Shown here: positions 6,133 to 13,802 of the stretch, piece by piece | Layout of the letters: each line of letters opens with the position of its first letter | How positions within the stretch are numbered: position 1 is the stretch's first letter | Assembly: GCA_013152825.1 (NCBI GenBank) | Contig: JAADFP010000062.1 | Location: forward strand, 1-14,984 | Direction: 5' to 3' | DNA from: Caldisericota bacterium | GTDB lineage: Bacteria; CAIJMQ01; JAADFP01 | DNA length: 14,984 bases | Made by a program: the position numbers and the translations under genes | Notes under the pieces: model-generated | Seen by the model: only the letters and a program-made list of their open reading frames with translations | The model's database searches: none | What the model was told of the DNA's origin: nothing

Positions 6133-6834
6133 ATGAAAGGAAACAGGATTATACCGGAAGATCTGGAAGCAAAAAGTGCCCAGGAGGTGCTGAAATGGGC
6201 GCAGGAAGAATTTGGGGATAAAGTAGCCCTGGCCTCAAGTTTTGGTGCGGAAGATGTGGTATTGATTGACATGCTGGTAAAAGTTAATCCGCAGGCGAGG
6301 ATTTTCACCATTGATACAGGCAGACTTCCCCAGGAAACCTATGATGTGATGGATAAAGTGAGGGAAAAGTACAAAATTAACCTGGAAGTGTATTATCCGG
6401 ATACCCACACGGTAGAAGAAATGGTTTCCCAGCACGGGTTCAATTTGTTTTACAAAAGTGTTGAGCTTAGAAAACTTTGCTGCAAGGTGAGAAAGGTGGT
6501 GCCTCTGGGAAGAGCTCTACAGGATTTAGAGGCGTGGATTTGTGGGTTGAGACGGGAGCAGTCAGTTACCCGCACGGAGGTTAAGAAGGCGGAGATAGAT
6601 CATGCGCACAATGCCATTATCAAGATAAATCCCCTCTCAGAGTGGACGGAAAAGCAGGTCTGGGATTATATAAAAGAGAATGATGTGCCGTACAATGCCC
6701 TCCATGATAAGGGATATCCCAGTATTGGTTGTGCTCCTTGTACAAGAGCCGTAAAGCCCGGGGAAGACGTGCGTGCTGGCCGCTGGTGGTGGGAACCGCC
6801 AGAAAAAAAGGAATGTGGTCTTCATGCCAGGTAA
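6133..6834 (+). CDS. cysH: Adenylyl-sulfate (APS) reductase, CysH family
   Basis: The enzyme reduces activated sulfate to sulfite with thioredoxin-type electrons. The PP-loop ALASSFGAEDVVL spans residues 32-44. Cys116-Cys117 (RKLCCKVRK) and Cys200/Cys203 (GCAPCTR) form the CC...CxxC set that binds a [4Fe-4S] cluster. This marks the APS-using type (EC 1.8.4.10) rather than the cluster-free PAPS type. The catalytic cysteine is Cys228 in the C-terminal KECGLH motif, preceded by VKPGEDVRAGRWWW. An in-frame ATG at 6127 directly touches AGGAGG (6121-6126). The ATG at 6133 has a 6-nt spacing and is preferred, giving 233 residues. The lack of an APS kinase nearby agrees with direct use of APS made by the downstream sat product. 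Confidence 0.93.
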   Translation: MKGNRIIPEDLEAKSAQEVLKWAQEEFGDKVALASSFGAEDVVLIDMLVKVNPQARIFTIDTGRLPQETYDVMDKVREKYKINLEVYYPDTHTVEEMVSQHGFNLFYKSVELRKLCCKVRKVVPLGRALQDLEAWICGLRREQSVTRTEVKKAEIDHAHNAIIKINPLSEWTEKQVWDYIKENDVPYNALHDKGYPSIGCAPCTRAVKPGEDVRAGRWWWEPPEKKECGLHAR

Positions 6835-6882
6835 AGCTTTAAAATAACTTACAGTAACTGATGGAAAGAGGAGGGTGAGAAG

Positions 6883-8062
6883 GTGCAGAAGTTAGTTGCT
6901 CCCCACGGGGGAAAATTAATTGATCGTATAGTGAAAGGCAAAGAAAGGGATGAGCTTATAAATAAAGCAAAATCCTTGCGAAAAATCGTGCTCAATGCCA
7001 GAGAAATATCAGACCTGGAGATGATAGCCATTGGAGGGTTTAGTCCCCTGGAAGGGTTTATGCTGAAAGAGGATTACCAGAACGTAATAAGGAATAAAAG
7101 ACTAGCCTCTAATTTACCCTGGACTCTCCCTGTAACTCTATCAGTAACCAGGGAAGAGGCTGATCCTCTTAAGGAAGGTGAAGATGTGGCTCTAACGGAT
7201 AATGCAGGTAAGGTTTTGGCTATTCTTCATCTGGAAGAAAAATACCCGTACGATAAGAGAGAGGAAGCCAGGTTAGTCTATTGCACGGAGGAGGATGCAC
7301 ATCCCGGCGTGAAAGCGCTTTATGCTCAAGGGGAGGTGCTGCTGGGCGGAACAGTTAGCGTGGTTAACCGTCCGGGGCACGATAAGTTTCCCCAGTATCG
7401 TCTTGACCCGGTGCAGACGCGCCAGATTTTCCAGGACCGGGGCTGGAGAAAAGTGGTGGGATTTCAGACCAGGAACCCGGTGCACCGGGCGCATGAGTAT
7501 ATACTGAAATGTGCACTGGAGATTGTGGACGGGTTGCTGCTGCATCCCCTGGTGGGGGAGACCAAGAAGGATGATATCCCGGCAGAGGTACGGATGAAAT
7601 GTTATGAGGTGCTTATAGAGAAATATTATCCCCGGGAAAGGGTGGTGCTCTCGGTAAACCCGGCAAGCATGAGGTATGCAGGTCCCAGAGAGGCTATTTT
7701 TCATGCTATTATAAGAAAGAACTATGGCTGTACCCATTTTATAGTGGGAAGGGACCATGCCGGGGTGGGGAATTATTATTCCTCTTTTGCCGCGCAGGAA
7801 ATTTTTGATGAATTCTCTCCCTGATGAGATAGGGATTGTTCCTTTGTGTTTCAGCTATACCTTCTACTGCAGGAAATGCCAGGGGATAGTTTCGCATAAA
7901 ACCTGTCCCCATACAGAGCAGGATCACTTTTCTCTCAGCGGGACAAAGGTAAGGGAATTGTTGAGGGCAGGCGAGATACCGCCGGTGGAATTTACCCGGC
8001 CAGAGGTATCTAATATCTTGATTGAATGGTGGAGACAAAAAGGGAGTTCAAATGGGAATTAG
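6883..8062 (+). CDS. sat: Sulfate adenylyltransferase Sat, frame disrupted at 7822
   Basis: ATP sulfurylase makes APS from ATP and sulfate. The first frame (GTG 6883, AGGAGG eight bases upstream, to TGA 7822-7824) gives 313 residues. It contains the active-site motifs QTRNPVHRAHE and GRDHAGVGNYY, ending EIFDEFSP. The missing end follows one base later in the +1 frame: DEIGIVPLCFSYTFYCRKC..., SGTKVRELLRAGEIPP, FTRPEV, to TAG 8060-8062. Skipping T7822 restores an uninterrupted protein of about 392 residues, the normal length. The break falls at CCC TGA T, with a second TGA following. It may be an error, a true mutation or a +1 recoding site. The 3' end overlaps the M67 peptidase start by 11 nt, so even the broken gene keeps operon geometry. 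Confidence 0.9.
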
Positions 8063-8462
8063 GATAAAAAAATCAGAGTACCAGAAGATTATAGAACACT
8101 GTAAAAAGGGGTATCCCTGCGAAGCCTGCGGGATACTATCCGGTAAGGATGGAGCGGTGGAAAGGGTATACCCCATGGAAAATGTTTCGGATAAGCCGCA
8201 GATATGTTATTTTATGAAGCCCGAAGAGCAGTTGCGGGTTTTTAAGGAGATGAGACAGCTTAACCTGGAAATGGTGGCTATTTATCATTCCCATATTAAT
8301 ACAGCTGCCTACCCCTCCCAGAGAGATGTGGAATTAGCTTTTTATCCCGATGCTTCCTATTTAATATTGTCTCTTTTTGAGGGAGAAGTGAAAGAAGTGA
8401 GGTCATTCAGGATAAGGGATAATAAGATTAGCGAAGAAGAATTACAGATAATAGAGGATTAA
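8052..8462 (+). CDS. M67-family (JAMM/Mov34) zinc metallopeptidase
   Basis: The 136-residue protein carries the full JAMM zinc site: Glu24 in CEACGILSG, then His79, His81, Ser89 and Asp92 in YHSHINTAAYPSQRD (H-x-H-x7-S-x2-D). Small bacterial M67 enzymes trim C-terminal residues from ubiquitin-like sulfur carriers. Examples are Mec in mycobacteria, which frees cysteine from CysO, and QbsD-type enzymes. Its place between sat and hemA in a sulfate-assimilation operon suggests a similar role in cysteine or sulfur-carrier metabolism (inference). No ThiS/MoaD-like carrier or E1-like activator is in the window. The start at 8052 has AGGGAG (8041-8046) before it and overlaps the end of sat by 11 nt. 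A longer frame from 8022 lies inside sat and is less likely. Confidence 0.85.
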   Translation: MGIRIKKSEYQKIIEHCKKGYPCEACGILSGKDGAVERVYPMENVSDKPQICYFMKPEEQLRVFKEMRQLNLEMVAIYHSHINTAAYPSQRDVELAFYPDASYLILSLFEGEVKEVRSFRIRDNKISEEELQIIED

Positions 8463-8464
8463 TA

Positions 8465-9517
8465 ATGGATTTTGTCCTCTGGGGAATAAATCACAGGAGT
8501 GCGCCCTTAAAGGTACGAGAGAGGTTTTCTTTTTCCTGCAGAAAGGTGGAAGAGATACTGATGAGGTGGTCTAAGAGTGAGGTGATTGATGAACTGGTAG
8601 TTCTTTCCACCTGCAATCGTACAGAGGTGTATGTTGCTTCGGGTTTCCCCGGTGAGGTGCAGGAATTTCTGCGGGAAGAATTGCATTTGCGGGGTTATCC
8701 TCCAGAGTATTTTTATTTTTTGCAGAATAAAGATATGGTAAGGCATCTTTTCTACGTGGCCAGCGGTATTGATTCCCAGGTCATGGGAGAAAACCAGATT
8801 CTGTCGCAGGTGAAGGAGGCATATTTCCGGGCTAAGGAGGCAGGAAGTACCGGTAAGCACTTTAATAAATTGTTCCAGAAGGCAATGGAAGTGGGGAAAA
8901 TTGTGCGCAGAAAGACCAAAATTTCGGCAGGAAATGTCTCGGTGGGCAGTGTGGCCCTGAAGATGGTAGAAAATTTATGGGGAGGCCTGGAAGGAAAGAG
9001 AATTTTGATTATTGGAACTGGCAAGATAGGCGAACTGGTAGCCAGGTACCTGACACAAAAAGGGATTTCAGGAACTTTTGTGGCTAACCGCACCTATAAG
9101 AAAGCAGTGGAACTTGCCGGGAAAATAGGCGGGAAGGCAGTAAGGCTGGATAATCTCAGGAAAGAGGTTGAGAGTGCGGATATTGTGATTAGTGCCACTT
9201 CCAGCCCGCATTTAATCTTGAAAAAGAAGCTGGTGCAGGAAGTGATGAGATGCAGAAAGGAGCCGTTGTGCATGATGGATTTAGCCTTGCCCCGTGATAT
9301 AGACCCGGAAATAAAGAATATAGATAAGGTAGTTTTATATGACCTGGATACTCTAAATTTAATTGTTGCAGAGAATCATAAAATGAGGATGAAGGAAGCG
9401 GAGAAAGCAAAGGTAATTATTGAGGAGGAAGTAGAAAAATTATGGAAGCGCATGGATCCTCCGCTTTTGCTGCCCAATATCCCAGGCTTAGGATTGGCAC
9501 GCGTCCCAGCCGGTTAG
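8465..9517 (+). CDS. hemA: Glutamyl-tRNA reductase, short form
   Basis: GluTR reduces glutamyl-tRNA(Glu) to glutamate-1-semialdehyde, the first tetrapyrrole step. The catalytic domain has GINHRSAPLKVRERFSF and Cys50 in LSTCNRTEVYV. The NADPH domain contains IIGTGKIGELVARYL (182-196). The spinal helix region is present as the charged segment at about 318-340. The protein then ends at residue 350, against the roughly 400-430 typical of the family, so the C-terminal dimerisation domain is missing. The last 25 residues are encoded inside the hemC overlap and look like incidental sequence. It starts two bases after the M67 stop, with AGAGGA at 8453-8458. The overlap with hemC is 76 nt. Identity is firm; whether the short form is lineage-typical needs comparison. 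Confidence 0.9.
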   Translation: MDFVLWGINHRSAPLKVRERFSFSCRKVEEILMRWSKSEVIDELVVLSTCNRTEVYVASGFPGEVQEFLREELHLRGYPPEYFYFLQNKDMVRHLFYVASGIDSQVMGENQILSQVKEAYFRAKEAGSTGKHFNKLFQKAMEVGKIVRRKTKISAGNVSVGSVALKMVENLWGGLEGKRILIIGTGKIGELVARYLTQKGISGTFVANRTYKKAVELAGKIGGKAVRLDNLRKEVESADIVISATSSPHLILKKKLVQEVMRCRKEPLCMMDLALPRDIDPEIKNIDKVVLYDLDTLNLIVAENHKMRMKEAEKAKVIIEEEVEKLWKRMDPPLLLPNIPGLGLARVPAG

Positions 9518-10143
9518 CTTTGAAGCAGGTGGAAGAGGTGCTGGGATTATTGGGAGAGGGAGAGATCGAGTTTGAGGTGAAGATTTACAATACCCGGGGA
9601 GATCTGGATAAAGAGACACCCATTTCCCGGGTGGATGGGACGAATTTCTTTACCGATACTATTGAAAAGGCTCTCCTGGATAAAGAGATAGATGCTGCTG
9701 TGCACAGTGCCAAGGATTTGCCTGAGGTAATCCCGGAGGGATTGACTATTGCTGCCTTAACCAGGTCAATAGACCCTTACGATGTGTTAGTGGTGCATCC
9801 TTCCCTGAAATCAGTGGGTTCGTTGGAGAAGCTACCACCCGGAATACGGCTGGGAACCTCGAGTTTGCGCCGCAAGGAAGCGATAAGAAAATATCGGCCG
9901 GATATAAAGGTAACTGATATCCGGGGAAATATCGAGGAAAGAATTGAGAAACTGGATAGGGGTGAATACGAAGCACTGGTAATGGCTGCAGCCGGGCTGA
10001 TTCGTCTGGGCCTGGAGGATAGAATAAGCCAGAGGATACCTTTCCGGATTCTCACTCCTCATCCCTTGCAGGGACGCCTATCAGTGGAAGTGAGGAAGGA
10101 AGATAAGGAGTTAATTAAGCTTTTTAGGAGAATAAATGGCTAA
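9442..10143 (+). CDS. hemC: Hydroxymethylbilane synthase-like protein lacking domain 3
   Basis: HemC joins four porphobilinogen units into hydroxymethylbilane. Domains 1 and 2 are recognisable: LRIGTRPSRLALKQ (16-29), AAVHSAKDLP (85-94) with the position of the catalytic Asp at Asp92, GTSSLRRK (138-145) and DIRGNIEERI (159-168). The protein stops at residue 233, where normal enzymes reach about 300. All of domain 3 is absent, including the loop with the cysteine that holds the dipyrromethane cofactor. No cysteine occurs anywhere in the sequence. Two conserved segments also differ from the usual form: DGTNFF instead of GGKGLF-type, and PHPLQGRLSVEV instead of PAxGQGALxxE. The only credible start is ATG 9442, 13 nt after AGGAGG and deep within hemA. 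The stop overlaps the cobA-hemD ATG by 8 nt, so no room remains for the missing domain. Confidence 0.85.
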   Translation: MEAHGSSAFAAQYPRLRIGTRPSRLALKQVEEVLGLLGEGEIEFEVKIYNTRGDLDKETPISRVDGTNFFTDTIEKALLDKEIDAAVHSAKDLPEVIPEGLTIAALTRSIDPYDVLVVHPSLKSVGSLEKLPPGIRLGTSSLRRKEAIRKYRPDIKVTDIRGNIEERIEKLDRGEYEALVMAAAGLIRLGLEDRISQRIPFRILTPHPLQGRLSVEVRKEDKELIKLFRRING

Positions 10144-11542
10144 AGGCAAGGTATACCTGGTGGGAGCAGGGCCGGGTGACCCTGGTTTGATTACCTGGAA
10201 AGGACTGAAGATTTTGCAGCAGGCAGAAGTGGTCATTTATGATGGGCTTGTGGGCAGGGCAATTTTGCAGTACGCGGATGCTGGAGCAGAGCAAATCTGC
10301 GCGGATGAGTTGTTGGAGGGAGAGAAAGGGAACCGCGATTATGCTAAAAGGCAGGATAGGATAAACCAGTTAATGATAGAAAGGGCAAAGGAAGGGAAAA
10401 GGGTGGTGCGGCTCAAGAGCGGAGATCCTTTTATTTTTGGCAGGGCAGTGGAAGAAATGGAGGCTTTAGCTAAAAACAGGATAGAATTTTCTGTGATTCC
10501 GGGAGTTACCGCGGCTAATGCTGCTGCCTGTTTCACGGGTATTCCCCTCACTGCCCGGGGCATCTCTTCTACCGTGCTGTTTGCCACGGGACATGAGGCT
10601 CCCCGTAAAGAGGGAGGGTACGTTAACTGGGAGGAAGTGGCGCGGGTGGACACTATTGTTCTGTACATGGCAGTGGAAAACCTATCTTCTATTGCAGAAA
10701 AGTTGATTCTCTGCGGAAGGAAACCGGAGACGCCGGTAGCAGTAATTTCCCGGGTGAGTGAAATCGGGCAGAAGCTTGTGGTGGACAGCCTGGGAGGAGT
10801 TTATAAGAAAGCCACTGCAGAAAATATTTCTGCCCCGGCCATAGTGATTATTGGCGAGGTGGTAAAAAAGGAGAAGAGTTTTAACTGGTTCAGGAAAAGC
10901 AGAAAGGTTCTTTTTACCGGTATATCTTCAGAGAGGTTTTTTGAGAAGGGAATAATTTTTCATCTTCCCTTGATTGAGATAAGGCCGCTGGAGGACTACG
11001 GGGAAATGGATGACTTAATTAACAGGGTAGAGTCTTTTGACTGGATTGTTTTTTCCAGCCGCTTTGGGGTCTTATATTTTTTCCGGGAGCTTTTCAAAAT
11101 GGGGCTGGATGCGCGGGCGCTTAAGGGAATAAAAATCGCGGCTATTGGAAGTTCTACGGCGGGGAAGTTGAGAGAATATGGAATTGCTGCAGATCTTATT
11201 CCGGAGAGAGAGTCTGCAAAAGGGTTGATTATGGAGTTTAAGAAGAGGGGAATTAAGGGAGCAAGTATTCTCCTTCCCCGTTCTGATATTGCTGATAAGG
11301 GATTAACGGAAGGCTTAAGAAATCTTTCTGCCCGGGTTTATCCCTGTGTGGCTTATCACAATGTGATGCCGGATAATTTGCCAGACCTGGATTTTGAGTT
11401 TTTTGATGAAATAATATTTACCAGCCCTTCCACGGTGCGTAATTTCATAAAGAGGTATGGTAAACCAGCAAAAAAAATTAAGATAAGAACAATAGGTCCG
11501 GTAACCAGGAGGGAAGCAGAGAAATGGAATTTACTCGCCTGA
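10136..11542 (+). CDS. cobA-hemD: CobA-HemD fusion: uroporphyrinogen-III methyltransferase / synthase
   Basis: This bifunctional enzyme of 468 residues cyclises hydroxymethylbilane to uroporphyrinogen III and methylates it to precorrin-2, the siroheme and cobalamin precursor. The SAM-dependent methyltransferase (about 1-245) shows VGAGPGDPGLITWKG (9-23), RLKSGDPFIFGR (92-103), IPGVTAANAAACFTGIPLT (121-139) and APAIVIIGEVV. The HemD domain (about 255-468) is a low-identity but typical uroporphyrinogen-III synthase: WIVFSSRFGVLYFF, IAAIGSSTAGKL, ILLPRSDIADKGL and EIIFTSPSTVRNFI. Fusions of this kind are common in anaerobes. It is translationally coupled to hemC (8-nt overlap) and ends 19 nt inside hemB. 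With the sulfite reductase at the end of the operon, siroheme is the evident product. Confidence 0.92.
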   Translation: MAKGKVYLVGAGPGDPGLITWKGLKILQQAEVVIYDGLVGRAILQYADAGAEQICADELLEGEKGNRDYAKRQDRINQLMIERAKEGKRVVRLKSGDPFIFGRAVEEMEALAKNRIEFSVIPGVTAANAAACFTGIPLTARGISSTVLFATGHEAPRKEGGYVNWEEVARVDTIVLYMAVENLSSIAEKLILCGRKPETPVAVISRVSEIGQKLVVDSLGGVYKKATAENISAPAIVIIGEVVKKEKSFNWFRKSRKVLFTGISSERFFEKGIIFHLPLIEIRPLEDYGEMDDLINRVESFDWIVFSSRFGVLYFFRELFKMGLDARALKGIKIAAIGSSTAGKLREYGIAADLIPERESAKGLIMEFKKRGIKGASILLPRSDIADKGLTEGLRNLSARVYPCVAYHNVMPDNLPDLDFEFFDEIIFTSPSTVRNFIKRYGKPAKKIKIRTIGPVTRREAEKWNLLA

Positions 11543-12513
11543 GACGTTTAAGAGGGAAGAAATTTCTCAGGGAATTATTGCGGGAAAATACACTTTCGGT
11601 AAGTGATTTTATCCTGCCGATTTTTGTGGTGCCGGGAAAGGGAAGAAAAGAGGAAATTCCTTCTATGCCGGGAATTTATAGGTTTTCTATTGACAACTTA
11701 AATAGGGAAGTAGAAGAGGCGGAAAAACTGGGTATCCCTGCCGTGCTTATCTTTGGAGTGCCTGAAAGCAAGGATGAATCTGGTTCTCCTGCCTACCACC
11801 GGGAAGGAATTGTGCAGAAAGCAGTGCAGGAGATAAAGAAGGAATTTCCTCACATGGGGGTGATAACGGATGTTTGCCTATGCAGTTATACCAGGCATGG
11901 CCATTGTGGGATTATTCGATATGGAAGGAAAGAAACCACCTCTTTTGAGATAGATAACGATAAAACGTTAAAGGTATTAGGGAAGATTGCTCTCTCTCAG
12001 GCTGAAGTCGGGGCAGACATGGTGGCTCCCTCAGCGATGGTGGATGGACAGGTAAAAGCCATAAGGGAGGTCCTGGATGAAAACGGATACCGGGATACAG
12101 GCATAATGTCCTATTCGGCAAAGTATGCTTCTTCGTTTTATGGGCCATTTAGAGAGGCGGCTGATTCTTCTCCCCGCTTTGGAGATAGGAGAAGCTACCA
12201 GATGGATTATCACAACCGGGAAGAGGCGCTCAGGGAAGTGGAGGCAGACATAGAAGAAGGAGCGGATATAGTAATGGTTAAACCGGCGCTTTCCTACCTG
12301 GATGTAATCAGGGAAGCAAAGGAAGCATTTAACTTTCCTCTCGCTGCTTACAGCGTAAGCGGAGAATATAGTATGGTAAAAGCAGCGGCTCAAAAAGGGT
12401 GGATTGAGGAGAGGAAGGCAGTGCTGGAGATTCTGACTTCGATAAAAAGAGCCGGGGCAGACATAATTATTACTTACTGGGCAAAAGGAGCGGCGAAATG
12501 GATAGGGGGTTGA
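11524..12513 (+). CDS. hemB: Porphobilinogen synthase (delta-aminolevulinate dehydratase)
   Basis: HemB condenses two 5-aminolevulinate molecules to porphobilinogen. The 329-residue protein is of normal length. Cys118, Cys120 and Cys128 (DVCLCSYTRHGHC) form the catalytic zinc site. The Schiff-base lysines are Lys200 (SYSAKYASSFYGPFR) and Lys253 (MVKPALSYLD). The metal-binding arrangement is the zinc type. The ATG is preceded by AGGAGG at 11507-11512 and lies within the last codons of the cobA-hemD gene. The 3' end overlaps hemL by 16 nt. Confidence 0.95.
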   Translation: MEFTRLRRLRGKKFLRELLRENTLSVSDFILPIFVVPGKGRKEEIPSMPGIYRFSIDNLNREVEEAEKLGIPAVLIFGVPESKDESGSPAYHREGIVQKAVQEIKKEFPHMGVITDVCLCSYTRHGHCGIIRYGRKETTSFEIDNDKTLKVLGKIALSQAEVGADMVAPSAMVDGQVKAIREVLDENGYRDTGIMSYSAKYASSFYGPFREAADSSPRFGDRRSYQMDYHNREEALREVEADIEEGADIVMVKPALSYLDVIREAKEAFNFPLAAYSVSGEYSMVKAAAQKGWIEERKAVLEILTSIKRAGADIIITYWAKGAAKWIGG

Positions 12514-13790
12514 GTAAACAGCTCTTTGAGAGAGCCAGGGAATGTATTCCCGGCGGGGTAAATTCGCCGGTAAGGGCCTTTAAGGCGGTAGGGGGAGTTC
12601 CTTTGTTTATGGAAAGGGGAAAAGGAGCAAAGATTTACGAGGTTACCGGTAAGAGCTACATTGATTACTGCATGTCCTGGGGAGCCTTGATTCTGGGGCA
12701 TAGTCATCCGGAGGTAATTGAAAGGGTCAAGGAGGCGATTAACAAAGGAACCAGTTTTGGTGCTCCCACAGAGATAGAGATAAAACTAATAGAAGAGATT
12801 CGCCGCGCCTTCCCTTCCATGGAAATGGTTCGCCTGGTGAATTCGGGCACGGAGGCATGCATGAGTGCCATTCGCCTGGCCAGGGGCTATACGCGGAGGA
12901 CAAAGGTTATCAAGTTCGCCGGGGCATATCACGGGCATGCTGATTATCTCCTGGTACAGGCAGGTTCAGGGGCTACGACTCTGGCCAGGCCGGATAGTGC
13001 GGGGGTCCCGGCTGATTTTGCCCGGCATACTTTTGTCCTTCCTTACAACAACCTGGACATGGTAAGGAAAACAGTTGAGAAGCATTACAGGACTATTGCC
13101 TGCATAATTGTGGAGCCAGTTTCTGGAAACATGGGAGTGATAAAGGCAAAAGAAGAATTTTTAAAGGGATTGAGGGAAATTTGCCATCGTTACGGCATAG
13201 TGCTTATCTTTGACGAAGTAATTACAGGTTTTCGCATGGCTTACGGAGGAGCGCAGGAAATTTACGGGGTTAAGCCTGATTTGACCTGCCTGGGGAAGAT
13301 AATCGGGGGAGGATTTCCCATAGGTGCTTTTGGCGGGAAGAGAGAAATCATGGAAAATCTTGCTCCCCTGGGTGCGGTGTATCAGGCAGGTACATTATCC
13401 GGCAATCCGGTTAGTGTAACTGCCGGGCTGGCCACCTTGCAGATTCTTTCCAGGAAAAAAGTATATGCTCTTCTTAAAAATAGGGCAGAGCGTCTCGTGC
13501 AGGGGCTCCGGGGGCACATAGAGAAGCTGAAAATAGATGCACTGGTAAATCAGGTGGGCTCAATGTTTACCGTATTTTTTACCCGGGAGAAAGAAGTTTA
13601 CGATTATGAAACAGCTCTCAGAGCCAATACAAAATACTATGCCCGCTTTTTCCACGAAATGCTGGCAGAGGGGGTGTATTTTCCCCCTTCCCAGTTTGAA
13701 GCCTCGTTTGTTTCGCTTGCCCATGAGGAAGAAGATATTGAAAAAACAATAGGTGTTTCTCTGGTAGCTCTGAAAAGGCTGAAGAATTAA
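12498..13790 (+). CDS. hemL: Glutamate-1-semialdehyde 2,1-aminomutase
   Basis: HemL converts glutamate-1-semialdehyde to 5-aminolevulinate with PLP, directly after the HemA step. The 430 residues match family length. Visible landmarks are CIPGGVNSPVRAF (16-28), NSGTEACMSAIRLARG (115-130), AYHGHAD, IFDEVITGFRMAYGG (237-251) and the PLP lysine Lys267 in CLGKIIGGGFPIGAFGG. Later GTLSGNP is present. AAGGAG (12485-12490) stands seven bases before the ATG. The gene overlaps hemB by 16 nt and is followed 12 nt later by the sulfite reductase start, whose AAGGAGG spans the hemL stop codon. Confidence 0.95.
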   Translation: MDRGLSKQLFERARECIPGGVNSPVRAFKAVGGVPLFMERGKGAKIYEVTGKSYIDYCMSWGALILGHSHPEVIERVKEAINKGTSFGAPTEIEIKLIEEIRRAFPSMEMVRLVNSGTEACMSAIRLARGYTRRTKVIKFAGAYHGHADYLLVQAGSGATTLARPDSAGVPADFARHTFVLPYNNLDMVRKTVEKHYRTIACIIVEPVSGNMGVIKAKEEFLKGLREICHRYGIVLIFDEVITGFRMAYGGAQEIYGVKPDLTCLGKIIGGGFPIGAFGGKREIMENLAPLGAVYQAGTLSGNPVSVTAGLATLQILSRKKVYALLKNRAERLVQGLRGHIEKLKIDALVNQVGSMFTVFFTREKEVYDYETALRANTKYYARFFHEMLAEGVYFPPSQFEASFVSLAHEEEDIEKTIGVSLVALKRLKN

Positions 13791-13802
13791 GGAGGAAAAA
13801 AT

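Noticed and set aside
7757..8062. Separate small gene with a CxxC...CPH segment
   Set aside because: Its sequence is the C-terminal end of ATP sulfurylase in the shifted frame. Its apparent start lies inside the upstream sat coding region.
9442..9517. Programmed -1 frameshift fusing HemA to HemC
   Set aside because: No X-XXY-YYZ slippery heptamer is present in the overlap, and hemC has its own ATG with an AGGAGG upstream.
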